Assembly (NCBI GenBank): GCA_964421355.1
Contig: CAYQWX010000001.1
Coordinates: forward strand, 1 to 64,000
Origin: JALTDM01 sp964421355
GTDB taxonomy: Bacteria; Bacteroidota; Bacteroidia; Bacteroidales; JALTDM01
Direction of reading: 5' to 3'
Length of the DNA stretch: 64,000 bases
Shown here: one piece after another, positions 16,841 to 25,848 of the stretch
Position numbering within the stretch: the stretch's first letter is position 1
How the letters are laid out: every line of letters starts with the position of its first letter
Notes under the pieces: model-generated
What the model was told of the DNA's origin: nothing
Databases searched by the model: none
The model's input: the letters and a program-made list of their open reading frames with translations, nothing else
Made by a program: the position numbers and the translations under genes

Positions 16841-17436
16841 TTATAGTCTTAAAACCTGACTACAAAATTTATATTGATTTTATAAAAAAAGAGGAGGAAA
16901 TCAAAACTCCTCTTTTTTTATTTACAGATGAACATTATTTAGTTAATATAAAAAATAAAAAGAGACTTAACGAAATAATTTCCACACATTATTTGCTATA
17001 CAAAATACTAAAATCAAAACCTCAGATATATTACAATAAAAAAGGTAAACCATACATAAAAGACAAACCTTTTCATATAAGCATTTCTCATTCCGGAAAA
17101 AGAATTACAATAGGAATATCGGAAAAACAAATAGGTGTAGATATACAAAAGACAGACAATAGATTAGTTAAAATATCCCATAAATTTGTGAATGCAAGAG
17201 ATAAAGAAACATTAGGTTTTAACATAAATTCACTCACATTGATATGGAGTGCAAAAGAAGCTGTTTATAAATTAGATAATAATCAAGTAAAATTTACCAA
17301 TCTACATATTAATAAAGTACTAATGCAAAATAAATATAGTGGACAACTGCTTATTAACAATATGTGGACGGTTGATTATTTTATATTTGAAAAATATTAT
17401 TTAACCATAGCAAAATCAAAAAACAATGAAAAATAA
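16837..17436 (+). CDS. 4'-phosphopantetheinyl transferase superfamily protein
   Basis: A 199-residue Sfp/HetI-type transferase, which moves the phosphopantetheine arm of CoA onto carrier proteins. The conserved elements are present: KKGKPYIKDKPFHISISHSG (about 68-87), IGVDIQ with the metal-binding Asp (about 104), and WSAKEAVYK with the metal-binding Glu (about 139). Its start overlaps atpC by 4 bp. A perfect terminator hairpin (16884-16920) lies within codons 16-28 and would reduce read-through from atpDC. The N-terminal 35 residues are poorly conserved, so a later start or an internal promoter is possible. Confidence 0.88.
   Translation: MIIVLKPDYKIYIDFIKKEEEIKTPLFLFTDEHYLVNIKNKKRLNEIISTHYLLYKILKSKPQIYYNKKGKPYIKDKPFHISISHSGKRITIGISEKQIGVDIQKTDNRLVKISHKFVNARDKETLGFNINSLTLIWSAKEAVYKLDNNQVKFTNLHINKVLMQNKYSGQLLINNMWTVDYFIFEKYYLTIAKSKNNEK
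16884..16920 (+). terminator. Intrinsic terminator inside the transferase reading frame, 43 bp after atpC
   Basis: A perfect 13-bp stem (16884-16896 with 16907-16919) and a 10-base loop; the 3' arm ends in seven T. It lies 43 bp past the atpC stop, where a terminator for xseB-atpD-atpC would be expected, but it also encodes residues 17-28 of the phosphopantetheinyl transferase. Confidence 0.85.
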
Positions 17437-17719
17437 AGTAAATGTAGCATTTCAAGTGTTGCCAAGAAGCACAAAAAAGGGGACTTATGAATTGGTAGAT
17501 ATTGCCATTAAAGTTATTCAAGAGTCTGGTATTAAATACAGAGTATGCCCATTTGAAACAGTATTGGAGGGAAATTATGACGAAATAATGTCTTTAATTA
17601 AAAAGGTACAAGAAGTTTTATATGAAAACGGAACAGAAACTATGTTGGCAAATGTTAAAATTCAATCTGCTGCATATAGAGATGTTACAATAGAAGATAA
17701 AATGGAAAAATATGATTGA
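17426..17719 (+). CDS. Thiamine-binding-type protein, MTH1187/YkoF-like
   Basis: A 97-residue protein with the small ferredoxin-like alpha/beta fold pattern of the MTH1187 (DUF77) family: VNVAFQVLPRS near the start, ESGIKYRVCPFETVLEGNYDEIMSLIKKVQEVL in the middle. YkoF-like members bind thiamine or its pyrimidine part; the ligand here is inferred only. It overlaps the upstream transferase gene by 11 bp and is probably translated with it. Confidence 0.82.
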   Translation: MKNKVNVAFQVLPRSTKKGTYELVDIAIKVIQESGIKYRVCPFETVLEGNYDEIMSLIKKVQEVLYENGTETMLANVKIQSAAYRDVTIEDKMEKYD

Positions 17720-17863
17720 GATTCATTACGGTGTTGTAAATCAGAGTATTATGCGACATGCAAATATCTACATAGATAGATGTGAAAAAAAATTGTTATA
17801 AAACACTGCCTCAATTTAGTTATTGTTTTATATTTAGCCCTGCAAAAATTATATAATATAATT

Positions 17864-18379
17864 ATGAAGAATGCCACTTTTTCTGAGAAGTTAATGCACT
17901 TTATACTATTGTGGGGATTGCTTTTCCTTGTATGGTTAGCTTTTACCTCCACATTTCAAAATCAAGAAGTGCTTGTTGGTGCGGGAACAACAATGTTAAT
18001 TGCAATATTCACATTAAGATTTTTTGATTGTTGTACGTTAGCTTTTTTCTCCCCAACACGATTATTTAACCTAATTAAATACATATTTGTATTTTTAATA
18101 GAATTGGTTAAAGCTAATTTTGATGTAGCAAGAAGAGTAATTTCTCCAAGCTTACCAATAAATCCAGGGATTGTAAAAATAAAAACTCAATTAAAAACCG
18201 ATTATGCCAAAATGGTATTAGCAAATAGCATTACTCTTACTCCGGGAACTTTATCTGTGGATATAGTAGATGATTATCTTTATATTCATTGGATAGATGT
18301 AAAATCTACAGATCCTGAACAAGCTTTTAAATATATCGCAGAAACATTTGAAAAAATACTTATAAAAATTTTCAACTAA
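17864..18379 (+). CDS. mnhE: Mrp/Mbx complex subunit, MnhE/MrpE-like
   Basis: A 171-residue protein with two or three N-terminal membrane helices, then KANFDVARRVISPSLPINPGI, ANSITLTPGTLSVDI and LYIHWIDV, all typical of Na+/H+ antiporter subunit E. It is the first gene of a 13-gene operon in which each gene follows the previous one within 21 bp or overlaps it. The 144 bp upstream hold the promoter region. In Mbx and Mbh complexes this subunit is part of the ion-translocating module. Confidence 0.92.
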   Translation: MKNATFSEKLMHFILLWGLLFLVWLAFTSTFQNQEVLVGAGTTMLIAIFTLRFFDCCTLAFFSPTRLFNLIKYIFVFLIELVKANFDVARRVISPSLPINPGIVKIKTQLKTDYAKMVLANSITLTPGTLSVDIVDDYLYIHWIDVKSTDPEQAFKYIAETFEKILIKIFN

Positions 18380-18648
18380 TGGAAGCATTTAAAGAAATAG
18401 TAATTTATGGAGCAGTAGGGTTTATTATCCTTGCGATAATAATAGCCTTCATAAGATTTGTTAAGGGACCTACAGCTGCAGATAGAACAGTTGCAGTAGA
18501 TACGCTTTCTACTATTGGTATTGCAGCTCTGGTGCTATTAGGTTATATTGCTCAACGTTTTATATATCTTGATGTTGCACTGGTTTACGGTGTATTAGGT
18601 TTTATTGGAGTGTTAGTAATTGCAAGATATTTGGAGGACGCATTATGA
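18379..18648 (+). CDS. mnhF: Mrp/Mbx complex subunit, MnhF/MrpF-like
   Basis: An 89-residue membrane protein with three helices and the family pattern FVKGPTAADRTVAVDTLSTI around residues 28-47. Its start overlaps the mnhE stop and its own end overlaps mnhG by 4 bp. Confidence 0.9.
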   Translation: MEAFKEIVIYGAVGFIILAIIIAFIRFVKGPTAADRTVAVDTLSTIGIAALVLLGYIAQRFIYLDVALVYGVLGFIGVLVIARYLEDAL

Positions 18649-19010
18649 TAAATCAAATATTAGAAATAGTAGGACTTATTTTTATAGTAATAGGTTCCAT
18701 ATTCCTGTTTTTAGGGGCATTGGGTATATTCCGTATGCCAGATGTGTTTAATAGATTACAAGCAGGAACCAAGGCAACAACATTAGGCGGAATGTCTTTT
18801 GTGATTGGTATAGGACTAATACAGCCCGATTGGTTTTGGAAGACTTTTATTATTGTTATTTTCATATTACTGTCCAATCCTATAAGTTCTCATGCTTTGG
18901 CAAGAAGTTCTTATAAATCTAAAATAAAACCATTCTTTAAAGGTAATCCTGAAGAAATGGACGCTTACAAAGATGTTGTAGAAAATCAATCATCAGATTC
19001 TGAATATTAA
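18645..19010 (+). CDS. mnhG: Mrp/Mbx complex subunit, MnhG/MrpG-like
   Basis: A 121-residue protein with three membrane helices and the MnhG signature LGALGIFRMPDVFNRLQAGT near residues 23-42, then KATTLG. The C-terminal tail (about 35 residues) is soluble and acidic. It overlaps mnhF by 4 bp. Confidence 0.9.
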   Translation: MINQILEIVGLIFIVIGSIFLFLGALGIFRMPDVFNRLQAGTKATTLGGMSFVIGIGLIQPDWFWKTFIIVIFILLSNPISSHALARSSYKSKIKPFFKGNPEEMDAYKDVVENQSSDSEY

Positions 19011-19030
19011 AATCTAAAGGAGGATAAGTT

Positions 19031-19315
19031 ATGATTCTTTTAATAGCAATAATAATAATGGCAATAATCTTACTGGCAGCAGCAATATATGCTATTATTC
19101 AAAAAGATTTACTTTATGCCGTAATTGCCACATCAGTAATAAGTTTGATTTTATCCATTATGTACTATGTTCTTCAAGCACCTGATGTTGCTCTTACCGA
19201 AGCAGCTATTGGTGTTGCTCTTACTACAATAGTATTTATTATTACTATTCGTAATACAGAAAGGTATGAAGGGAAAAAATATATTAAAGTAGGTAAAAAA
19301 ATTATTAAAAAATGA
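19031..19315 (+). CDS. Mbh/Mbx complex subunit D-like (DUF4040) membrane protein
   Basis: A 94-residue protein with three helices and the conserved stretch QKDLLYAVIATSVISLI followed by QAPDVALTEAAIGVALTT, which matches the MbhD/MrpA C-terminal (DUF4040) subunit. In canonical Mrp this piece is part of MrpA; in Mbh/Mbx complexes it is a separate gene, as here. It overlaps the next gene by 4 bp. Confidence 0.88.
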   Translation: MILLIAIIIMAIILLAAAIYAIIQKDLLYAVIATSVISLILSIMYYVLQAPDVALTEAAIGVALTTIVFIITIRNTERYEGKKYIKVGKKIIKK

Positions 19316-20022
19316 AGAAAGTAATAATATTAACATTATTAGCAATAGTTGGATACTATTTAATAGATGTTTTTGCTCAAATTCCTTTCGGAGTTAATCG
19401 TTATGAGGGGCAAAATGTCCGCGATTTTTATTTGGAAAAATCAAAAGACGACTTACATGTATCTAATGCAGTAACTTCCATAGTGGTAAACTTCAGGGGT
19501 TTTGATACATTAGGAGAAGTTACCGTATTATTCCTCGCTGTTACTGCTCTTGGTTCTATTTTGTATAGAAGGCGAGAAGATGCACATAAAGGTGTTGTAT
19601 TTTTTAGTGCAAGTAAGATAGTACGTTCGGGGGCACATTTATTATTTGCTCCTATATTACTTTTAGGTGCGTATGTTTTTATTCATGGGCATTTGTCTCC
19701 GGGTGGAGGATTTCAAGGAGGGACAATTATAGCAACAGGTTTTCTTTTAATGCTATTGGCTTATCATGATTATAGAGTGAGTCACGAGATATTATCAGTA
19801 GTAGAATCACTTGCCGGTCTTACTTTTGTATTTGCCGGGCTGGGGGGATTATTGTTAGGAAAAGCTTTTTTGGAAAACTTTTTGCCGATAGGTACTATAA
19901 ACTTTTTATTTAGCGGAGGTATTATTCCTATAATTTATATAGCAGTAGGATTTAAAGTAGGAGCAGAATTAACAGGATTGCTATATACTATGTTAAACGA
20001 AAAAGAATATAAAAAATCATAA
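19312..20022 (+). CDS. Fused MbhE-MnhB-like antiporter subunit
   Basis: A 236-residue protein with two parts. The first (about 1-90) has two helices flanking PFGVNRYEGQNV and VVNFRGFDTLGEVTVLF, the latter typical of the MbhE/MrpA C-terminal end. The second (about 100-235) is an MnhB domain with VFIHGHLSPGGGFQGGTIIA and four helices. The fusion reproduces the order D-E-F of Mbh operons with E and F joined. Confidence 0.88.
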   Translation: MKKVIILTLLAIVGYYLIDVFAQIPFGVNRYEGQNVRDFYLEKSKDDLHVSNAVTSIVVNFRGFDTLGEVTVLFLAVTALGSILYRRREDAHKGVVFFSASKIVRSGAHLLFAPILLLGAYVFIHGHLSPGGGFQGGTIIATGFLLMLLAYHDYRVSHEILSVVESLAGLTFVFAGLGGLLLGKAFLENFLPIGTINFLFSGGIIPIIYIAVGFKVGAELTGLLYTMLNEKEYKKS

Positions 20023-20026
20023 TTTT

Positions 20027-20407
20027 ATGGATTTAACACAATATAATGATATTTTGACAATCATTTTTTACGGTACATCAATAGGGTTAATATTGATTGG
20101 ACTATATGCCGCATTAGTAAAGAGATCTTTGATTAAGATAATGATAGGATTGTCTATTGTTGACTCCGGAGTAAATTTATTGCTATTATCCATTGGTTAT
20201 TTAGCAGGAGGAACAGCACCTATATTTTCACCAGCAGTAATAGACAAACAAAATGTAATAATGGTAGATCCTGTGCCACAAGCTTTAGTGCTTACAGCTA
20301 TTGTAATAGGCTTTGCAGTAACAGGAGTAGGCTTGGCTTTAATTATAAGATTATATAGACATCACAAAACAGTTAATATTGACGAAATAAAGAATTTAAA
20401 ATGGTAG
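20027..20407 (+). CDS. mnhC: Mrp/Mbx complex subunit, MnhC/NuoK-like
   Basis: A 126-residue protein with three helices, NuoK/MnhC-like: GLYAALVKRSLIKIMIGLSI with a following NLLLL, and DPVPQALVLTAIVIGFAVTG near residues 80-100. It overlaps the following MrpD-like gene by 7 bp. Confidence 0.91.
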   Translation: MDLTQYNDILTIIFYGTSIGLILIGLYAALVKRSLIKIMIGLSIVDSGVNLLLLSIGYLAGGTAPIFSPAVIDKQNVIMVDPVPQALVLTAIVIGFAVTGVGLALIIRLYRHHKTVNIDEIKNLKW

Positions 20408-21906
20408 GAACACCTGTACAATTTATAGCGATTCCCCTATTAGCAGCGTTCTTGATTCCGCTGCTTGGGAAAATTTGGAAGGAGTTGGTAAGAATAACTC
20501 CTGGTGTAGTATTAGCGTATTTACTTTATTTGGCAGTTAATTTAATGAGCTACACCTTAGAACATGGTCGAATTGTGGAAGTGATAGCCGGATGGGCTCC
20601 ACCATGGGGCATTGATCTGGTATTTTCACCTTTTAGTGGGTTTTTAGCTACCCTAATGATTTTTATGGGATTCATAGTTTGGGCTTATTCTTATCGCTTT
20701 AAGGCTATTGGAGACTATGAAGATTACGAACCTACTATTAAGTATAATTTGCTTCTTATGATGCTTATTACGGCATCTGTAGGAGTAGTACTTACTGGTG
20801 ACATTTTTAATTTGTTTGTATTTATTGAAATATTAGGAATAACATCTTATGGGCTTACTGCTTTTTATAGACATAGAGATGGTGCAGAAGCCTCATTCAA
20901 ATATTTATTTATAGGTTCACTTTCATCAATGTTTTTATTATTAGCCATAATGATCTTATATTCTCAATTAGGAACATTAAACATGGCTGATATCGCATCG
21001 AAAGCAGATCAATTAAAACCTGTTTATAAAATTTCTATATTGATATTATTCCTTGTTGCAATGGGTATAGAAGCAGAAATGTTTCCACTTAACGGGTGGG
21101 CACCAGATGCTTATTCGCAAGCACCAGCTCCGGTTGGAGCAGCTTTTGCAGGGATAGTAGTAAAAGCCGGCATTTATACAATTATCAGGTTAATATATAC
21201 TTTATTTGATGTAGGAGGTACTTATGAGTATCTCATTACCATGGGGCTAATAACTATGATTATTGCTGAATTTGCAGCAATTAGTCAAGACAGGCTGAAA
21301 AGGATGTTGGCATACTCCAGTATAGGTCAAATGGGATTAGTGCTTACTGCGTTTGGTATCGGTAAAGAGGCAGGAGTATTTGCTGCACTATTTTTAATGT
21401 TCAACCATGCAATTATTAAATCTCTATTATTCTTGTCAGGAAGTTATATGGTTTATAATTCCAAAACAAAATATCTAAAAGAATTAAATGGTATAGGAAA
21501 ACAAATGCCATTTACTGCATTGCTATTTTCTTTAGCTGCATTTGCAATAGTAGGATTCCCGCCATTTGCAGGTTTTTGGAGTAAATTGGCAGTGCTTACA
21601 GCTGCAGCAGATTCAGGCATGATTTTAATAGTTGCATTAATTTTATCTGTAAGTTTAATAGAAGTTGTTTATTATTTAAGAGTTGTAAACAGAATATATT
21701 TCCTGAAGCCTGAGACAAGCGATAGGGAAATACAAAAGCCTACTACTCAGGCTGTTTTATCTATGGCTGTATTGGGAATAATTATTCTTGTAGTAGGATT
21801 TTATCCGGACATAATAACCGGTGTTTTACATAAAGCGGCATCTACGTTGTTAGATAAAAGTTCTTATATAAAAGATGTATTAGCAATAGGTCAAACTATA
21901 AATTAG
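20401..21906 (+). CDS. mnhD: Mrp/Mbx complex subunit, first MnhD-like antiporter subunit
   Basis: A 501-residue protein of about 14 helices of the NuoL/M/N-MrpD family. Key points are FNLFVFIEILGITSYGL with the membrane Glu near residue 143, MGIEAEMFPLNGWAPDAYSQ (near 221; MnhD has this motif with charged residues) and RLKRMLAYSSIGQMG near 300, containing the central Lys. These residues form the cation-translocating axis. A second MrpD-like gene follows 10 bp later; duplicated MrpD subunits are a feature of Mbx complexes. Confidence 0.93.
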   Translation: MVGTPVQFIAIPLLAAFLIPLLGKIWKELVRITPGVVLAYLLYLAVNLMSYTLEHGRIVEVIAGWAPPWGIDLVFSPFSGFLATLMIFMGFIVWAYSYRFKAIGDYEDYEPTIKYNLLLMMLITASVGVVLTGDIFNLFVFIEILGITSYGLTAFYRHRDGAEASFKYLFIGSLSSMFLLLAIMILYSQLGTLNMADIASKADQLKPVYKISILILFLVAMGIEAEMFPLNGWAPDAYSQAPAPVGAAFAGIVVKAGIYTIIRLIYTLFDVGGTYEYLITMGLITMIIAEFAAISQDRLKRMLAYSSIGQMGLVLTAFGIGKEAGVFAALFLMFNHAIIKSLLFLSGSYMVYNSKTKYLKELNGIGKQMPFTALLFSLAAFAIVGFPPFAGFWSKLAVLTAAADSGMILIVALILSVSLIEVVYYLRVVNRIYFLKPETSDREIQKPTTQAVLSMAVLGIIILVVGFYPDIITGVLHKAASTLLDKSSYIKDVLAIGQTIN

Positions 21907-21916
21907 AGATAAAGAT

Positions 21917-23767
21917 ATGAATACTATACATATTACACTTGGAATTTTACTTGGAGGAGCAATATTAACATACTTTGCTAATAAGATAGCAGGTATAGTT
22001 AGAGATATAATTTTTATATCAACATTATTAGTTGCTGCCGTATTGTTTTTTGTGAAAATGACTCCCGATACCATTGCTAATTTTAATTTGGGGGATATCA
22101 CTTTAACGTTGAGTTTATCCCATTTTGGGCTATTATTCTCTATAATTATATTAGGGCTTGGCGTATTAGCAGGTACTTACTCTCTGCCATATATGAAAGG
22201 AAAAGATAATTTAGGCTTTTTCTACATGAATTTCTTATTGAGTATTTTTGGAATGCTCGGAATCGTAATGGCAAATGATTGGGTATCTTTCTTTATATTT
22301 TGGGAAATAATGACTTGGTCATCTTACCTAATTGTAGTATATAATGGTAAAGACACTAATAAAATTGGAATAAAATATATGTTATTCAGTGCTTTGGGAG
22401 CTTATTCAATGCTTACGGCAATAGTAATAGCATATTCACAAATACATAGTTTCTCTATTGAAGCCCTGATGTCTCAGTTTACCCAATTATCTGTAAGTTA
22501 TCAAATAGCCATACCATTATTATTCTTAATAGGTTTTGGAGTTAAAGCTGCTATGATGCCTCTACATGTATGGGCACCGGATGCTTATAGCAATGCTCCA
22601 ATGTCATATACTTCTATGTTTTCTGGAGCTTTATCTAAAATGGGGATATATGGGATGATCATAGTGTTTGTAAATATGATCAACTATTTGCCTCATAATA
22701 CTGTATGGAGAGAAGTTTTTGCTTGGTTGGGGGCTACCACGGCTGTTCTGGCTACAATATGGGCTATATTTCAAGATGATGCGAAAAAATTACTTGCATA
22801 TTCATCTGTTGCCCAATTAGGTTATATAATTACAGGTGTAGCAATAGGTACACCATTAGCGATGATTGCTTCATTGTTTTTAGCTGTATTGCATGGTATA
22901 TTTAAAGCAACATTATTTATGGCAGTAGGAGCTGTTGAATATAGAACAGGAACTACCGATATGACGGTAGTAACAGGACTTATTAGGAAAATGCCTTGGA
23001 CATTTTTAGCAGCACTTATTTCTGCAATAGCTTTGGCAGGAATTCCTCCTATTGCAGGATTTGTTGGTAAATGGATGTTGTATGAATCACTTATTACAAA
23101 TGGTAATTATATTTTGGTAATAGCAATATTCTTTTCAAGTACTGCAGCGTTTTTATATGTTTACAAACTTCTTTACAATTTATTTTTAGGTCAAGAAGAA
23201 CCTGAATTTGAAAATGTAAAAGAAGCTCCTGCTTTGATGGTAATACCGATGTTAATATTATCAGGATTCTCTATCTTTTTAGGCTTTTTACCCGGTTATC
23301 TTTTTAAATACATAGACAATGCTCTTGTGGTGATGGGATTCCCTGTATCAGAAGGAAAATGGTGGCAAATGTCAGCAATATTTAATGGTTGGGGAAATAA
23401 AGTGAGTGTAGATTTAGTTCTATATACCGTTATCACAGTATTTGTTGCTATAGCCATTATCTTATTTTATCGTTGGAAAAATTCTCATTATGTAACAACC
23501 AAAGATATTAGTTTGTCAGGAGAAGTTCCAAAAGAAGATGAAAATTATAGTTTCAAATTAGATTTCTTTAAGCCATTTGAAAGAGCTATTTCACCACTAT
23601 TAAAGTATAAAATAGAAACTTATTACAAAGGATTTGCATCAGGAATGGAAGCGTTTTTTGATTTTGTAAGAAGGATTTATAATGGTAACGCACAGATTTA
23701 TGCAATCTATGTGATAACATTTTTAGTGATTTTATTATTATTTGCAAATTATATTTTTACAGTATAA
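21917..23767 (+). CDS. Mrp/Mbx complex subunit, second MrpD/NuoL-like antiporter subunit
   Basis: A 616-residue paralogue of the preceding subunit with VSFFIFWEIMTWSSYLIV near residue 117 (membrane Glu), FGVKAAMMPLHVWAPDAYS near 210 and DDAKKLLAYSSVAQLGYI near 290 (central Lys). The extra about 115 residues at the C-terminus hold a soluble stretch and a last helix, comparable to the lateral extension of NuoL-type subunits. In Mbx gene clusters the equivalent position is H'. A second antiporter channel would allow more ions translocated per electron pair. Confidence 0.91.
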   Translation: MNTIHITLGILLGGAILTYFANKIAGIVRDIIFISTLLVAAVLFFVKMTPDTIANFNLGDITLTLSLSHFGLLFSIIILGLGVLAGTYSLPYMKGKDNLGFFYMNFLLSIFGMLGIVMANDWVSFFIFWEIMTWSSYLIVVYNGKDTNKIGIKYMLFSALGAYSMLTAIVIAYSQIHSFSIEALMSQFTQLSVSYQIAIPLLFLIGFGVKAAMMPLHVWAPDAYSNAPMSYTSMFSGALSKMGIYGMIIVFVNMINYLPHNTVWREVFAWLGATTAVLATIWAIFQDDAKKLLAYSSVAQLGYIITGVAIGTPLAMIASLFLAVLHGIFKATLFMAVGAVEYRTGTTDMTVVTGLIRKMPWTFLAALISAIALAGIPPIAGFVGKWMLYESLITNGNYILVIAIFFSSTAAFLYVYKLLYNLFLGQEEPEFENVKEAPALMVIPMLILSGFSIFLGFLPGYLFKYIDNALVVMGFPVSEGKWWQMSAIFNGWGNKVSVDLVLYTVITVFVAIAIILFYRWKNSHYVTTKDISLSGEVPKEDENYSFKLDFFKPFERAISPLLKYKIETYYKGFASGMEAFFDFVRRIYNGNAQIYAIYVITFLVILLLFANYIFTV

Positions 23768-23782
23768 AAATAAAAAATAGTT

Positions 23783-24688
23783 ATGGATATTCTTATAAAA
23801 ATACTGGGAGCAGTTGCCACGATTATTATAGCATTCGTAGTAGGAATGTTGTATGGAGGATTAAATAGAAAAGTTACTGCTAGAGTTCAGAACAGGGTAG
23901 GTCCTCCATTTTGGCAAAATTATTTGGATGCGTTTAAACTAGTTTCAAAAAAGACAAGTATTCATCATGGTGTAATGCAGCATTTAGGTCCTGCATTTTT
24001 AATGGTTTCTTCTATTGGAACCTTATTGTTTATTCCAATATTAAAAGGCAATAATTGGTTTCCCAATTTAAGTTTTCATGGGGATCTGATATTTTTGTTA
24101 TATTTAATGGTATTTGGTTCATTGGGTTTAGCTCTTGGTGCAGGACAAACAGGTAATCCCAACTCAGCTATAGGTGTTACCCGTGGGCTAAGTCAAATGG
24201 TTGGATTTGAAATACCATGGGTTATGGCTCTTGTTGCTATAATGATACAATATCATACTACTTCTATTGCAGATATAATGCATGTTCAAGAAGTTCACGG
24301 CTGGCTAATGTTTCAAAAGCCATTTGCTTTTATAGCTGCTATATTGGCGATGTTCGGAATGTTTAGATATTCTCCATTTGATATAGTAGGAGCACCTGCA
24401 GAATTGGCATCAGGTCCTGTTTCCGAATTTGGAGGTAAATATTTAGGTCTCATGATGAGTTCAGGCTCTATATTTGCTTTTGTTAAATTAACTTTATATA
24501 CTGACTTGTTTTTAGGTGGAGCCTCCAACTTTATAGAATTACTGGTTAAGACATTTTTATTATATATGATACCTGTATCTTACGGATTGGTTAGCCCGAG
24601 ATATAGAACAGAACAAGCTGTTCGTTATTTCTGGGGGTGGCCTTCGTTTTTCGGATTATTAGCAATTTTATATAGTGTGATTTTTTAA
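23783..24688 (+). CDS. NuoH/MbhM-like membrane anchor subunit
   Basis: A 301-residue protein with about eight helices. Conserved NuoH elements are present: RKVTARVQNRVGPPFWQNYLD near residue 29 (the first 20 of which are the quinone-chamber-like loop), GLSQMVGFEIPWVMAL near 138, and SPFDIVGAPAELASGP near 196. It connects the antiporter half to the electron-transfer half. It lies between the second MrpD-like gene (15 bp) and the NuoB-like gene (12 bp). Confidence 0.92.
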   Translation: MDILIKILGAVATIIIAFVVGMLYGGLNRKVTARVQNRVGPPFWQNYLDAFKLVSKKTSIHHGVMQHLGPAFLMVSSIGTLLFIPILKGNNWFPNLSFHGDLIFLLYLMVFGSLGLALGAGQTGNPNSAIGVTRGLSQMVGFEIPWVMALVAIMIQYHTTSIADIMHVQEVHGWLMFQKPFAFIAAILAMFGMFRYSPFDIVGAPAELASGPVSEFGGKYLGLMMSSGSIFAFVKLTLYTDLFLGGASNFIELLVKTFLLYMIPVSYGLVSPRYRTEQAVRYFWGWPSFFGLLAILYSVIF

Positions 24689-24700
24689 AAGAATAAAAAA

Positions 24701-25252
24701 ATGGTAAACGATAAAAATAGCCAAAAAATAGTAGATATAATACAAAATTTTGCAAGGAAACATTCTTTGTTTGTTTTGGCTTATGGAACAGGTTGTGGTG
24801 CTATAGAGATTCCACCAACAATGACATCAAGATACGATGCAGAAAGATTTGGGATAAGAGGAGCTGCTACACCAAGACAGGCAGATGTTTTGCTTATTAC
24901 AGGATATTTGACAACGAAAACTCTTAAGCGTGTTATTCGTGTATATGAACAAATGCAAGATCCTAAATATGTTATCGGATTTGGTTCTTGTACAATAAAC
25001 GGTGGTATGTATTGGGACTCTTACAACACAATAAAAGTACTAGATAAATATTTGCCTGTAGATATATATATAAATGGATGTATGCCGAGACCTGAAGCTG
25101 TAATAGAAGGATTTATAAAATTACAAAAAAAGATAGCAGAAGGACGTGCAGACGGAGCAAAACAATACAAAGAAAACTTTGAATGGTATAGAGCTAATCA
25201 AAAGAAAGTATTAGGACCAACAACACCTCATATTCAAGAATATAACTGGTAA
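24701..25252 (+). CDS. NuoB/MbxJ-like iron-sulfur subunit with one tandem cysteine missing
   Basis: A 183-residue protein homologous to NuoB: IPPTMTSRYDAERFGIRG, ATPRQADVLLITG, GFGSCTINGG and NGCMPRPEAV. In NuoB the cluster nearest the active site (N2) is bound by tandem Cys (C-C-A-V-E) plus two further Cys. Here the tandem pair is TGCGAIE, read directly from the bases around 24791-24811, so only one Cys is present, together with those of GSC and NGC. Only three canonical cysteine ligands are therefore visible. A long C-terminal tail (about 45 residues) follows. Confidence 0.9.
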   Translation: MVNDKNSQKIVDIIQNFARKHSLFVLAYGTGCGAIEIPPTMTSRYDAERFGIRGAATPRQADVLLITGYLTTKTLKRVIRVYEQMQDPKYVIGFGSCTINGGMYWDSYNTIKVLDKYLPVDIYINGCMPRPEAVIEGFIKLQKKIAEGRADGAKQYKENFEWYRANQKKVLGPTTPHIQEYNW

Positions 25253-25263
25253 TATTTAATAAT

Positions 25264-25836
25264 ATGGAAGAAATAAAAAATAAAATATATCAAAGATTAA
25301 CGGAAGCATTTCCTGAAATAACCGAACATAAGTTGGATTTTCCGTATAATAGATTAGATGTGAAAATCCCTAAAAATAAAGTGCCTGCTATACTTTTTTA
25401 TCTAAAAGATGAAATGGGGTTTAAACATCTTGTTCATATAACTTGTGTTGATTGGATAGAAGAAGAAAAGTTTGAATTGATATTTATAGTTTGGTCGCCA
25501 AAAGAAAAAGTAAAAGTATTTGTTAGGACAGAATTAGATAGGAATAATCCTGTTATGGACAATATAGATATGATATGGCGACAAGCAAACACCTATGAAA
25601 GAGAATTAAGGGAAATGTTTGGTATTCAATTTGAAGGTTTGGTTGCACCAAAAGAATTTATATTGGAAGACTGGGATGATATTCCCCCTATGAGACGGGA
25701 TTTTGACACAGAAGCTTATGCTAAAAAACGATTCTTTGAACGTCCTGGAAGAGAAGATGCTAAAGATGTTAGACAAACGATTGCAGAAAGGACAGGAGAA
25801 TCGCTACCAGATTTTGCAAAAAAATATTCAAGATAA
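25264..25836 (+). CDS. NuoC/MbxK-like subunit
   Basis: A 190-residue protein with the NuoC signature: FKHLVHITCVDWIEEEKFEL near residue 57, DMIWRQANTYERELREMFGI near residue 102 and PPMRRDFDTEAY near residue 140. It is a structural subunit that packs on the large subunit at the base of the peripheral arm. It ends 12 bp before the large-subunit gene. Confidence 0.92.
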   Translation: MEEIKNKIYQRLTEAFPEITEHKLDFPYNRLDVKIPKNKVPAILFYLKDEMGFKHLVHITCVDWIEEEKFELIFIVWSPKEKVKVFVRTELDRNNPVMDNIDMIWRQANTYERELREMFGIQFEGLVAPKEFILEDWDDIPPMRRDFDTEAYAKKRFFERPGREDAKDVRQTIAERTGESLPDFAKKYSR

Positions 25837-25848
25837 TCATTTGAAACA

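Noticed and set aside
17712..17801. A 29-codon reading frame whose ATG overlaps the stop of the thiamine-binding-type gene
   Set aside because: Too short to support by itself, no recognisable motif, and it ends in a low-complexity Lys/Leu stretch. It might be a real small peptide but overlap alone is not enough.
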